A stretch of 64,000 nt of DNA from Nigrospora sphaerica (lineage: Eukaryota; Ascomycota; Sordariomycetes; Amphisphaeriales; Apiosporaceae). The position numbers and the translations under genes are program-made. The notes below the pieces were generated by a model. It searched no databases, was not told the origin of the DNA, and saw nothing but the letters and a program-made list of their open reading frames with translations. Position 1 is the first letter of the stretch. Each line of letters opens with the position of its first letter. Below are positions 29,472-41,500 of the stretch, piece after piece. Location: the NCBI GenBank assembly GCA_018287875.1, contig JAGVVL010000001.1, positions 3,906,001 through 3,970,000 on the forward strand, written 5' to 3'.

Positions 29472-30499
29472 TCACTCCTCCATCTTGTCGTCCTCCTTTT
29501 TCTCGTCCTCGTCGTCGTCGCCCTCGAGGGCCTTCTTCGCTAACCGCTCCGCCTCCTCCATCAGCTCCTTGGGGACCTCCTCGTGGCGGCCCTTGGTGGG
29601 TCCGTCGGCGCCGCTGATCCACGTCATCTCGAGCTCGAACTCCTTGTCCTTGTTGTCCTGCTGGGCGACGTAGATGATGCGCGCGGCCTCCTTGACGGCC
29701 TGCTTGAGGTCTAGGGCGCCCTCGGCGAGGTTCAGCTTCTCGAGCTCGGCCTTGGCGGCCTGGCGGCCCTTGCCCGTGGCGGCGCCGTAGTAGCCCCAGT
29801 AGAGGCCGCTGGGCTCGATCATGTACAGGCCGGGGCCGCCGTGCTTGCCCTCGACCTTGCCGCCGGCGCCGATGGAGGGGCCGCTGCCGACCTCGCCGTC
29901 GACGGGGGCCTCGAGCTCCGAGTCGAAGCCGCCGACGATAGCGGTGATGCCAAAGGGGCGCACCGACTGGTAGAGCGTGTAGGCTTGCAGGTAGCCGCCC
30001 ATTCGGGAGGCCAGGTCGGATGTGGAGATGGGGGTCTTGAAGGTGTCGCGCCATGAGCGGGCCTCGTCGCGCGAGCGGTCTACGAAGTGGCGGCCGTCGG
30101 GAATCATGCCCGAGTAGACCTGGCACACGGGTCAGCCAGGAGAGGCGGACGGTGGGGGGTGAGGACACAGGGGGGAGTCGGGACGTACAACTCCTAGATG
30201 CCTGTCAATGGTGGCGATGCGCTTGTTGGCACCGGGCTTCAGCAGCTTGGATGTGATGACCTTCTCGACGGCCAGAACGACGCCGTCCTTTGCGCGGATG
30301 CCGATTGAAGTACCGCCATTCTCCACGGCCTTGACTGCGTACTCGACCTGGAAGTTCCGGCCGTCGGGCGAGAAGATGGAGTTGGCGAGATCGTAACCCG
30401 TTCCGATCGACGTCTACAGCGAAGCCGAGGTGAGTGGTGGGCGTGGTGCTTGTGCCAGGCTACACACCTTCGCCGTGCCGGGGATGGGAAGCTTACCAT
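29472..30499 (-). CDS. PRE10: 20S proteasome alpha subunit (yeast Pre10/alpha7, PSMA3 type)
   Basis: Structural outer-ring subunit of the 20S proteasome, in nucleus and cytosol. Three coding exons: 30497-30499 (the ATG alone), 30189-30413 and 29472-30119, giving 291 aa. The product begins [20 protein letters not shown], the alpha-subunit start with its Y-D-x-x-x-x-x-F-S-P-D-G-R signature. It continues with [29 protein letters not shown] and [20 protein letters not shown]. It ends in the acidic Glu/Asp/Lys tail expected of this subunit. The catalytic Thr is absent, as in all alpha subunits. A first coding exon that is only the start codon is odd but well supported: the codon is followed directly by GTAAGC, and the acceptor CTGTAG joins exactly to the conserved start. 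Confidence 0.95.
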
Positions 30500-32782
30500 G
30501 TTGGCTGATTCTGCGGAAGGACGTCGGGGAAGAGGAGGTCCGGACGGCGGCGATGGGGCAAAGCGACGGCGATCTTGGGCTCACTCGCAGTCTCTCGTTC
30601 AGTAGGGGCGGGGAGGATTCGTTCGTGGGCGAGGGCGAAAGATGGGAATCGTGGTGGTGAGGCTGGGGATGGAAGCTCCAACTAGGTCATTCACCATCTA
30701 TCGTCGACCAGGCAGCTCGAGCTGCGCGGCGGGCGTTACGTTTGGGCTACAGTAGAGGTACTACGTACCGCTATGGACGAACTAGGGTGGACCATTCACT
30801 GGCGGGCACTGGGTGTGGAGGTACGGAAGGTTGGCGGGGCTTATCCATCATCTCCCATGGGATGTTCCTACCAGCCACTTGTGGCGCCAGCTACAATCGG
30901 CCAGGCACTGCCCACATATGAGGGAAAGGCAGCGGCTGTCGTTACATGAGACTGGCGAACCGTTGCTCTTTCTTACCAGATTCTGTCCTCAAAAGTATGT
31001 GACTGCCACTAGTCTCCCTTCCCCCAGAACAAAAACTCTTTAATAAAATCTTGAACAACTAAAAGTTTGCAATATCAAACTCGTCCGCCCTCGCGGCGCT
31101 GCCGGTGGTCACGGTCCGCAGCTGCTGCTCCTCAACCGCTTCAAGCTGTGCTCAAACGCCGTTCCCGCCACTTTGGCTGCGTCCCCAAAGACCAATACAT
31201 CCTCGCCGACGTATTTGAAGCCGGCCGGGGCCCCTGGCCACAGCCTGTCGACCGCATGCTCCAGCGGTAGCAAGAGAAGCTTCTCCTCGGTCAGCGATTG
31301 CTTGAAAATCCGGTCGTTCAGGGCGTGGTACGCATACCACACCGGCTCGGGCATCCGGCTCGGCCGATGGAGTGGTTGACGTGGCGAGCCGGCTATCGCA
31401 TCCGACGGGCAACCAGCCGTGGTACTCAATTCCATCACGTACGCGTTGAGTTCGCAGTAGGACACTCCATATGTGCTGGGGCAGGCCGTCTGGTATGGCA
31501 CTCGGCGCCCGGCGCAACCCCCTCACCGGAATCCACCGGTCATGGCGCTGCAAGGGGTCGGTATCCTCCTGCCTGCCGAGAACAAAATCGCCGTCGTCGG
31601 TATCCAGGGACTTCTGCGTCTTCCTCGGCTTGCGCTTCGGCGTCGCCTTTCTTCATGTTCCGCTACCACCGCTCTCCTAGGACTTTCGACTTCGGGCGAG
31701 TGCCAGCTCTGTAGACGGTGTAAAGGGTTGGCACCATTGTTGTTTTGCGGCACGGCGGGGATGCGTACGGCGTGTTTGTGCCACTGCATCTGCAACTGCG
31801 TTGCCTTCTTGTCCTGCCATCTTTGCAACGGCGCACTGAGGAGGTTTCAAAAGGTGTGTACTTGACGAGGTTGATGACGCGCTGACTATCGCAACATTTC
31901 CTTATCGCCTGAAGTCACTATTTATCTGCACTTCTCTGCTGCGTGTGGTATAGAATCTCCCGGTCAAAGACGACGCGAACGAAGCGCCATTCAAACAGCA
32001 TCAATTTCCTTTCAGATGTTAGTCTTCCTGCCCAAACAATACCAAGAATAGACTTTGAGAAACAGGCGGCCATTGAGGATGATACAAAGAACCCACTACA
32101 AGCCCTTGGTAACGCCCGCCGAATACGCCGCCGCTGCCGCCAACTCAACAACACGATTCGGACATCTGCGAAATCGACTTATCTTGCGTACCCCACATCT
32201 CGAGAGCCTCGGATCTACGCGTCTGATGATTATGAAAGGCACTGACGTGGGCTGGTGAGTATTTGAGACTCCGAACATCCTAGCCCGAGTCTTTGCACTA
32301 TCTCGAAATGACTTGCACCTGAGTCAGGGACATTCAACCGCATCGCCAATTCCTTGTCACCACTCAATCAACCCATAGCCGCCCGCTTGTCGTGACTCCA
32401 TCACGCACACACACCGCCATGGCGGGCTATCGTCATGCATCGCACAGCCTGTCCGTTTCGGTAGCCTGGCGTGTGTGTGTTTGTGTCTCTGGGTGCGCTG
32501 TCCGTCTCGGTATCTGGTGATTGGATCTCCGTGGCGGAGAGGCTGGTAGATAAGAGCAGAGCCAAGGAAACGGTCGGCTTAGTGTTTGGGACAGCACTCA
32601 CACATCCTTACTGGAATCGGCCCTTGTCCATGTTTGCTTATTTCAACCAAATACTAGATACGTAGCCCCAATGATTTCTACACCGACGGCAAGTGTCGTC
32701 GTATAAGTAGATCCAAGATGGTCACACTTTCCGACGATGATGTTCCACCCCCCCCCCCACCCCTCGCATCCCAGTTACCAGA
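30500..32782. other. Spacer PRE10 / GDE1 with unresolved ORFs
   Basis: Contains the divergent promoters of PRE10 and GDE1 and an unresolved minus-strand ORF group (31109-31828, listed separately). Around 31990-32260 both strands are open for 80-100 codons with protein-like composition, but no domain or clean splice was found. A C-run lies just before the GDE1 start. Confidence 0.4.
31109..31828 (-). pseudogene. Unrecognised ORF pair, possible small gene or relic
   Basis: Two open stretches in the same frame (31828 to 31523, and about 31510 to 31109) are separated by one TGA. The downstream one reads like real protein (MPEPVWYAYHALNDRIFKQ; EEKLLLLPLEHAVDRLWPG; FKYVGEDVLVFGDAAKVAG). Another frame upstream (KPRKTQKSLDTDDGDFVLG, then DRWIP and GTGAGG) could be the true 5' exon, but the implied intron to the nearest in-phase acceptor is only 37 bp. 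So it is either a gene with an exon I cannot place or a broken gene. Family unknown. Confidence 0.3.
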
Positions 32783-35700
32783 ATGAGATTCGGGTGCGAG
32801 TTCTCTACGCTACAGGATCCGGAATGGGCCGATGCCTACCTTGACTACAACGCTCTGAAGCAGATATTGAAGCAGAGTCGATTTGAGGGTGATAGGCAGG
32901 GGAGTGCGTCAAGTGCCTCACATTTGCCGCAGCTCGTGGACCGTCAGCTAATGATAAACCCCTGGGGCAGTTTTCCAACGAAGCTTAGTCCAACAGACAG
33001 CTCAAATCAGCTCGTTTCTTCAGAAGCAGGAGAGTTTGTTACGCCGTTGGTCAGCAGCCATACTCTCGCGCTTTTCTATTTCGGCCGCTTCCCCCTTGGC
33101 GGGAGCGACGGTCTTCGCATCGACACCGGGTCCGGAACTCCGGGACCTCGAAAGCTCCCTTGTTGAGATACTGGGCTTCGCGAGCCGCCTCGATGCCTTC
33201 GTCTGGCTCAACCAGTATGCCATCGACCAAATTCTGGCCAAGCCGGGGGCGCCGGCCCTCGAGGTGACGGGGCTTTCTCCAAAGCCATGGGCGCAAATCG
33301 TGCAGCTGGCGAAGGACATTTTACGCCAGGTGCAGCTGGGCCTGGACTTCGAGGTGAGAACCCGGGGCTCGACATCGTTGGTCTTGAGCTCCGTCGATCC
33401 CAAGGCTTTGGGGTGCTCGGTGGATAAGATCCACGACAGTATCGCCGCGGATGACTCGGCTGCCCTCATGGTAGTTATGGCATCGCCTGTTTCCTATCTG
33501 GAGAACCAGGAAATGCTGTACTCTGTCCTCCAGGTGGCTATCTTACACAAGGCACACAAGTGCACTCAGTCACTCCTCGATGAGATCACGGTACCTCTGG
33601 GAGACGACAAATGCGGCCATCAAGATCCGCTACACCAGCTCATCATCCAAGCGTGCCGGACCGGGCCTGAGGGCTCCGAGGCTCCAGGTCCTGTTGCTGA
33701 GCAGGAATTTCTGCGAGATGCGTTTAGGCAACTTTCCCCCTACCAGCATCATATGCTGTTCGCCAAAGACTGGAGAGGTCGGACCCCCCTGCACTACGCT
33801 GCCCGGTATGGGCTCACAGAAGTCTGCTCCGAAGCCATCAAGTTTATGGGCGCCTCCGCCATGCTTCAGGAGGATGCGTTCGGCGAGACGCCGCTCTATC
33901 TGGCCTTGTCTGGGAGCCATGGAGCTGTGCTGGATTTATTTTTCACGATGGAATCGCAGCGACCCATCGGTACGCCCTCTGTCGTCGCCGAGCAGTACGC
34001 CGGGCTCCTGCTTGGCCTGGCTGTTATGTCGTCCGTTGAATCCCCGAGGCCCCCCGAATGCAAATATGGGATACAAGCCCATCACATCAAGACTCTGGCC
34101 GGCCTGTGCAAGGAGGCCAGCATCCAGGATAAACGAGGCCGGACACCTTTGCACATCGCAGCCCAGTACGGCCGAGTCGAGATTGTTGAAGCCATACTAG
34201 CTTCCGGCATGGAAGTGGCTATCGACCACACTGACGACGCATACGGATGGACGCCACTTATAGCCGCTTCTGCAAACGGCCATCATGACGTGGTGAAAGT
34301 CCTGTTGCTGGCGGGCGCCGGCACGGCCTCCCTGGATAAACGAGGGTGGACCGCCATAGAACACGCCGCCTACCGAGCACACATGGCCGTCGTGACCTTA
34401 TTAGAGAGTGCGTCGCTGACGAGCGTTGTGTCAGAGGACGCCAGGAGAAGCTTTGCGGTACCCATGTCTTTTTCGGAAACGACGACGCCATCTTCGCCCA
34501 CCGTGTGGGTAGAGGACGATGCGCCCCCGGTCCAGCTAGATTCGTCTTACACGTCTATCTTTGTCACCATGGGGTCTTTCGACGTGGACGACCGAACTCG
34601 AGCTGTCACCCTGGAAGCGCCGCTTGATTTACAAGCCAAGCCGGGCGCCCCGAGTAACGATATGCGACTGGAGGTTTCCGCACCAGGCTCTCCGGAGCGG
34701 CCACGCTCTTTCCGGGTACCCTACATTGGTGACGCGTCCACTGACACCTGGCGTTTCTCGACCCGGGACATCAGCCGCGCGAAGCTGGCTTTCAAGCTCT
34801 TTCAGAGTAGTGGAGAACACGGCGGCAGTCTCCGGCTGGTGGGAGCAGGCATCTGTTTGTTGTCTTCTTTGTCGGCGTGGTTTGCAGCAGAGCAGCAGAG
34901 TCTACGACGGGATACACGGGTGGCCCTGACCAACACTGATGGCGACTTTGTCGGGTCCGTGACCTTCACTTTTATCGTGTGCAGCCCGTACGTCCCCAAG
35001 CAGATGCCGGGCCCGCCACAAAGGATGAAGAGCCAGCCCACGGCCCAGGTGGTGGGTCATCGAGGTGAGAAACGAGAGCCCGCCTTCCCCCTTTCCCGCT
35101 CTTCCCGGATCCTGCATAGACACTCGCTAACGACATTCCCCGGAGTAGGCCTGGGACTGAACGAGCACGAGCTGCGACGTCTCCAGATGGGCGAGCACAC
35201 GGTGCCATCGCTTCTCGGCGCCGTGGCGCACGGCGCCGACCTCGTCGAGTTCGACGTGCAGGTGACGCGGGACGGCGTGCCCGTCATCTACCACGACTGG
35301 GCCGTCAGCGAGACGGGGCTCGACGCGCCGGTGCACGACATGACGTACCGGCAATGGATGGCCATCAGCGAGGCGCAGGTGGCGGCGCCGGACGAGGCGG
35401 GGCGGGGCCGGCTGCCGTGGGACGAGCGGGACCGGCCGAGGGAGGCGGCGGCGGCAGCGCGGCGGACGAGCCGATCCCTGTGCGGGCGGCCCCGGCGCGG
35501 CGACGAGGGCGCGCGCGCGCTGCTCGAGCGCATGCGCCACACGGTCGACTACGAGACGCGGCGGGCCAAGGGCAACACGCGCGGCGGCGCCTTCATCCAC
35601 GGGCCCTTCGCGACGCTGGCCGAGGTGCTCGAGGCGCTGCCGCCCGACGTCGGCTGCGACGTCGAGCTCAAGTACCCCATGCCCGTCGACGCCGTCGCCT

Positions 35701-36236
35701 GGGGGCTCGCGCCCTACGCGGCCGAGATGAACCGCTACGCCGACGCCGTGCTGGACGTGGTCGAGGCCGCCGCCGCCGCCGCCGTCGCCGCCGGCCGGCC
35801 CCGGCGCCCCCTCTTCTTCACCTGCTTCCACCCCGACGTCTGCGTTCTCTTCGCCGCCAAGCAACGCACCTACCCCGTCCTCTTCCTCAACGACTCCCTC
35901 GTCAGCGGGCCTGCCGGCGACCGCCGCGCCCTCAGCCTCCAGCAGGCCCTCCGCTTCGCCCGCCAGTGGCGCCTCCCGGGCCTCGTCCTCGCCGCCGAGC
36001 CCCTCGTCGCCGCCCCGCGCCTCGTCGGCCGCGTCAAGGCCCAAGGCCTCTACCTCGGCTCCTACGGCGCCCTCAACGACGTGCCCGCCCTCGCCCGCGC
36101 CCAGTCCGCCGCCGGCCTCGACGCCCTCGTCGTCAACAACATCCGCCTCATCACCCACGCGCTACGGACGCCGGTCCCGACCGAGACCGGGGAGGCGACG
36201 GCCCGGACCGAGGCGGGGACGGCGACGACGGCCTGA
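32783..36236 (+). CDS. GDE1: SPX-ankyrin-GDPD glycerophosphodiester phosphodiesterase (GDE1 type)
   Basis: Hydrolyses glycerophosphodiesters such as glycerophosphocholine to glycerol-3-phosphate and an alcohol; in yeast Gde1 links phospholipid salvage to phosphate supply. Exons 32783-32903, 32971-35064 and 35149-36236 give 1100 aa. The N-terminal SPX domain (about 1-170; MRFGCEF, DPEWADAYLDYNALKQIL) senses inositol pyrophosphates in this family. Ankyrin repeats at about 300-525 include RGRTPLHIAAQYG. A GDPD domain spans about 735-1085, with VVGHRG formed across the second splice, then LVEFDVQVTRDGVPVIYHDW and VELKYP. The active-site HR, E-x-D and H are all present. A charged Arg/Ala-rich insert sits inside the GDPD barrel. 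The last 1.1 kb is very GC3-rich. The second intron (84 nt) has no stop and is a multiple of three. Confidence 0.93.
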
Positions 36237-36625
36237 GGGCATGCGAAGATATGCCATTCACGTTTGCGTCGTTATATAGCGCTATAGCTGGGCGTGCGCC
36301 GCGGATCGGAGCCGCTGTGGTGTGAGACAAGGAGACGGACCCGTGTGTTCATAGTTGTCCGCATAGTTGGTTGAGCACGCCAAACGGCACGGGAGCCCGG
36401 CCAGGCCAGCGTTTGTACGGTTTCTCAATCATCAAACCAGTTGTGTTCAGACGCGTCCGAGGATCCATAAACCTTGTTCAGCATAGCGCCGCTCGCATAT
36501 CAAATTCGCTCATCGTCAATTGGTATCTACACATCGTCGTGCGCTCGCTCTCCGTCAGGCTTTGCCTCCCCGCGCGGTAATTTTGGTCCCGGCGCAAACG
36601 CCGGCAAAAGCCCCTAGCTGGCCGT
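36237..36625. other. Convergent 3' spacer
   Basis: 389 bp between two stop codons (GDE1 and the 626-aa gene). It should hold both 3' UTRs; nothing else was seen. Confidence 0.6.
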
Positions 36626-38506
36626 CTAACTGAAATCCGTGAGGGTATCCACCAAATTCTTCGCGTCCGCGTAGAGATGCTCCAAAAGCAACTTTCTTTC
36701 CTTGGAGCCCTTGTGGGGTATAGCCGAAGCGCTCTTCTGTTTCACGTAGGCCGCGAAGACGATGCCGCGGCTCATGGGGCCCGTGGTACCCCCCTTTTTG
36801 GGGCCCGTCGAGCTCCCGCAGTTGAACGAGTGCATCCAGCCCCGGCTGATCTTGTCGGGCTCCGACGACGCCCTTTCGTACTCGAGCCACTCCTGGTACT
36901 GGAGAATCTTGAGGTGCACTTTGGTGTAGATGCGGAAGGGCTCCTCCAGGTCGTTCAGGCCGAAGGCGGCCAAGAAGCGGCCGGTGGTGGCCGACTTGGG
37001 ATGGGCCATGATCAGGCCGCCGGCCCGTTCTTCGTCGCCGGGGCTCCTGATGGTTTTGGCAGGGTCCGAATCGGTTCCTAAGCGTTTGGGCCACAGGCTG
37101 ACGAGGTATACCATGTCGAAGTTGTACTTTCTCGCTATCCCGGCCGCCATCATGGCGCCCAAGGCACCGGCGGATTGACTCGGGTGCATGGGGATGAGCG
37201 GCCGGAGCTGACCAGCACTTTCAGCGGGAGCGAGCTCTACGCGGGCCGCCGCCTGTACCGCTGCCCTGACCCTATCTTCCGCTCTCACGGTCAAGTCGAC
37301 GGCGTCCTTGGGAGGAGGCGAAGGCGGCTCGGACGCGCTCGGGGCCGACGGAGTTTCGGCGATGTCCTCGTCCGTCAGCGCGTAGATGTCGTGCAGGGTG
37401 GGTTCCGATAGTACACGTTCCATGACGATCTTGGGAACGACAACGGGGAGGGTTGCCGCACTTTGCGTTTTTCTCAGGCGGGGGCGCGGTAGCACCGGCT
37501 CCGACTCTTCAATTACCTCGGCCACGCCGAGCGTTGGATCGTGCAGCTTAATGGCCCACGACGTGCGAGGAGAAGGTCGCGTGGCGTGCTTGTCCTCCGT
37601 ATCGGCGGAAACACCTAGGTCCGGTACGGTCGTGGGCGTGCAGTCGCTGGCTGTGTCGAAAGTGCTCGAGGACATGCGTGTCGTCCGGAACGATTCCTCG
37701 CTATCCGACAGCGGAGGTGAATGAATCAACGGTGTTGGGGCTTGCGGTGAAGCGTCCGGCTTGGGAAACAGCGAGAATCCTGCGCTTGACGCTCCAGTCG
37801 AAGTATGGCTGCGCCGGTGCGAGTTGCACGGTGCTCCGGCCAGTGGCGCATCGGGGGTTGGCGTCGTCGTGTCCGGGCTCGAAGGCGGCGACGGCTGAAG
37901 GACAAACGACTCCGCCATGTCATCCTGCACTATCGGTACCGGGTTGTCTGGGAAGTCGGGGAGTTCCTGGGCTTTGAAAAGGAGAGAGATATGCCTAGGG
38001 GACCAGTCCAGAAGCCCGGCGTCGAAAGACGTCTGTTCCGAAGTTCTCTTTGGTTTCTTAGGGCTGACAGGCGCGGGGGGAGAACGTGCACCGTCCGCCA
38101 AAACGGAGCCTGCGCGCCGAAATAATGAGTCCTCGGGGAATCGAAAGTTTTCAAGCTTCTGCTTGGTTGCTTCCTCCGTCTGCTGCTCAAGAGCCACAGA
38201 GGTGGGCCGGCTTCGGTTTGGTCTTGCTGATCGTCTCTCCGGCTTTGCGGTCCGTGTTCGAGCTTGGTGCTCAACGGTGGGCACGCTGTGCGATCTTATC
38301 TTCTCCCCCTGAATGCTATTTTGGCGGGTTGGCTTTTGGCTGAGGGACGTCTCCAATCGTGGTTTCATGTTCATGGCCTTGGGCTGCATGTACGATGGTG
38401 ATGGGAAGACCATCTTCTCGAGGCTCTCGGATTTACCATGGCCGAACCTGTCTCTCTTCTTGGCGACACTGAAGAACTTCTCCAGCTTGTCCAAGCTTGT
38501 GGCCAT
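36626..38506 (-). CDS. Uncharacterised protein, 626 aa, with conserved-looking C-terminal domain
   Basis: A single uninterrupted ORF starts MATSLDKLEKFFSVAKKRDRFGHGK. The first ~400 residues are Ser/Pro/Arg-rich and probably disordered, with several S/T-P sites (for example PSPPSSPDTTTPTPDAP) that could be phosphorylated. The last ~190 residues look folded: KYNFDMVYLVSLWP, then AAFGLNDLEEPFRIYTKVHLKILQYQEWLEYER, a Gly/Ser/Lys loop and a helical end KERKLLLEHLYADAKNLVDTL. A GAF-like or PAS-like fold is conceivable but I cannot show it. No membrane segment or signal peptide. The antisense ORFs here are poorer. Family unknown. Confidence 0.8.
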   Translation of the reverse strand: MATSLDKLEKFFSVAKKRDRFGHGKSESLEKMVFPSPSYMQPKAMNMKPRLETSLSQKPTRQNSIQGEKIRSHSVPTVEHQARTRTAKPERRSARPNRSRPTSVALEQQTEEATKQKLENFRFPEDSLFRRAGSVLADGARSPPAPVSPKKPKRTSEQTSFDAGLLDWSPRHISLLFKAQELPDFPDNPVPIVQDDMAESFVLQPSPPSSPDTTTPTPDAPLAGAPCNSHRRSHTSTGASSAGFSLFPKPDASPQAPTPLIHSPPLSDSEESFRTTRMSSSTFDTASDCTPTTVPDLGVSADTEDKHATRPSPRTSWAIKLHDPTLGVAEVIEESEPVLPRPRLRKTQSAATLPVVVPKIVMERVLSEPTLHDIYALTDEDIAETPSAPSASEPPSPPPKDAVDLTVRAEDRVRAAVQAAARVELAPAESAGQLRPLIPMHPSQSAGALGAMMAAGIARKYNFDMVYLVSLWPKRLGTDSDPAKTIRSPGDEERAGGLIMAHPKSATTGRFLAAFGLNDLEEPFRIYTKVHLKILQYQEWLEYERASSEPDKISRGWMHSFNCGSSTGPKKGGTTGPMSRGIVFAAYVKQKSASAIPHKGSKERKLLLEHLYADAKNLVDTLTDFS

Positions 38507-41500
38507 TTTTGGCGACAGACCGGACGGCTTGGGGGTTGTTCAGGCCTGACTGTATTAGCGCACCGCCTGGATCGTCGTATGTATTGGTCCGTGGTGGGGG
38601 ACATACCTGGAAATCCTACGTCTCCTCAGCCAAGAGGTGGCAGTGGTGGCTCGACGAGGCTCGGAGAAATCGGAAGTCAGTGTTTTTCAACGCGGTCGAG
38701 TCGACGTGATATAGGTGGGCTCCGGCGGAAGGCCGAGTGACGGGTGCCGGGGGGGTGCAGCAGCGAGATGATGAGCGCGATAGGCGGCTGCTCACTGCAA
38801 TGGCGGCGTGGGTCGTACAGCGAACAGTCCAGGACGACATTAGCGTAGCACAGGTCAAATACATATGCTGTACAATAATGCCGAGGGAGGCCAGACCATT
38901 ACACACGAGACGACGGGCTCGGTAGTTGATGGCACAACAGGGTTGGTGAGTGAGAGGCGAAAGATATTGGCAGAAGGGAGGGATATGACGGTCTTTTGGC
39001 CGGGGATCCGTGTCTAAGGGGCACGGTGATAAATATAGCCGGGGTGTATGGGATGGATGGGTGTCTCAGAGGTCGCGGTGCCGTGTGTCTAGGCGTACCA
39101 CGGGCAGTTGTGACCAATGAAGCCGGGGCGATGGGGCCGTTCAACCTTCCGGGAGATCGTGGCTGCTCCGGAAGCGTGCCCTGCAAGGTGCTTTTTCTTG
39201 GTTGGTTAGCGACGAGCCGGCGCCGGGTGGTTCAAAGAGAGGACGAGGCGTCCACGAGCTGAAGTGGCCAACCGACCAAGGGTACAGATGCCGAGGGGGG
39301 AGGGCGTTGGTGTGTCCGATAAAGAGGTCAGGCCGAGGCAGAGAGAAGAGGCGGCCCTCGAGGCGTAGACGGGGTGGAGTTGGGCGAACGGACGAGTTGG
39401 TGATTAAAGAGGCCGGCGAGATAACGTTAGTCGGTGCATCTTAACGATGCATTGTTGGATGATAACCCAAGTACGTACACACTCACCATCCATGGACTGC
39501 TGGACGAGAAATACGTAAGGGATTGGCAGGGTCGTCGCCCAACCCGCCTCGTTTGTGCATTCATCCGCCCACCTACCGGACCTCCCTGCTACTCTGCCTC
39601 GAGAACAAAGACCCGAGGCGCCTGGGCAGAAATGAATGTAACCATCCCTAAACTACACACGGGATTTTTGGATGGGGTCCCCATGAGGTAGTCTGGATGA
39701 GGTCGATGTATGCCTAGGACGGATGGGATGGGATGGATGGGACTTGACATGGGTCCGTAGACGAATGTGGAGAGCCAGGGTGCAGATGGCCTGGCATCTA
39801 CCATGGGGTCCCCAACTACAACTACAACCCTGCGGGCTGGGACCGGGATACGTCCTGGAGAGACTCTTCCCATTTCTCAGCTTCCAGCTCCTTGCCATTC
39901 CCGTTCAGCTTCCCCCCAACCCATTGATTTGCCTCCATGGATGGATGCCTAGTCGGGCAGTTACCTAGGTACTTATCTACCCAAGGAGGTTGGATGGACG
40001 GGAAGCAAGTGAATAGGTACCTAAGGTGGGAATGTAGGAATGTGGGACGGCATGGGCGCCACCGGGAGTCCTGCTCGTGGCTGCCAACAGCACGAGCTGT
40101 TTATGATATCGGATCGGAGAGCAACAACGGGACGACCTTCCAAAGTTGGGGGACCGGGAGCAATTACACGCGCTACGGCTGGGGAACCCTAAGAGCCGCC
40201 CGGCCGGGTTGCCGACCTACCCTGGGACCCATGCACGACTCTGCAGTACCGAGTAAAGCAGTTATGTATGTACTTATTTGGTTACTGCTGCGACCCGACA
40301 GATCACCTTATTTATGGCCAGCCGAACGTATTGCGACATTCAGAAAGCCAGTTGGTTGGGCTGGTTGGCTGTGCCAATACCCCTTCCACCCTCTCGCGCT
40401 CTTACGGATACTATAACCGACCAGAGCCGGGAGAGTTGGAGAGCACCGATAGATCATAGGTCATTAATGAACGGAACCGCCCCGTCCGGATTGACAGGTG
40501 GTGCCTGCATACTCCACGCAAGAGGCCAGGCGAGCAGGCCTCGCATCCATCCGAGGGAGCGAGGGCTCGGCATATTCCTTTTTGGCCATGGCCCTTGCCG
40601 GCCACACAAGAGTTTTATCTACCCGCCTGCCGCCCCTTGTGTGGTTGGGAAGGACGGCAGATGGGGGGAGGGCTCATCTCTCTCCATGGGCCCCCGCGCG
40701 CGCGGGGGGGTGTGAGCCTGGCCGTCGCCGTCGTCGTACATTGTCCGCGGCCAAAGATCTGCGGCGGGCAACACCACTCGGCCCAGTCTGGGAGAGACTC
40801 GAGTACACCCAAGGATCAGGGCGAGGCTGTGTCTCGCGATTCGGTGCCGCGGACAAAAACCCGCCCGCCCGTTTTTCTGTGTGCTAGGCTGGTTTGAGAG
40901 GTCGAGTACATCCATATCCACCAGCTGCCTACTCACTTCTAGGCGCCCGTAGCTCCGGGAGTTCGGCCTTGTTGGCTGAAGGGCGCGGGCTTCCTTTTGG
41001 CCGCCAGGCGCAGATTGTCTGGTCTGGCCTCGCTACCGATGATCTCACGGTCGGCGACTGCTCGCCGGGTGGACGGACCCGCACGTACCCACATATGTGT
41101 GTGCAGGTCGGGAGAGTCTGGCAAACGAGGGCGATACCGCGCAAACTTGCCGATGGCCCGTCATGGGGATGCCCTCACGTTCCATTCCGTCCGAGGTCCG
41201 ATGCGCAAAGTGCCCACCTGCTTTGTCATATGGATGGGCGGGGGGGAGGGCTAAGGTTACGCTGGCAGCCTGGGTCACCTGGGCCGCGAAGAGATCGGAC
41301 GGTTGGGATCAGGTTGCGGCGGGCCGTTGGAGGGGGAAGCAGATTTGCCAGGAGGCAGGGAAGGTTAGGTAAACGAGAAAAAGCAATGTCTACGTCGTCT
41401 GGTAGGGTACGTATGTAAGAGATAGGTAGGTACTTACATATGTAGAGGAAGGGAAGTATAGATGTAACCAGAGTCGAGGAGCTCCAGCTGCAGATCGCCG

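Noticed and set aside
35127..36158. 343-codon minus-strand ORF
   Set aside because: Antisense shadow of the GC3-rich GDPD domain of GDE1.
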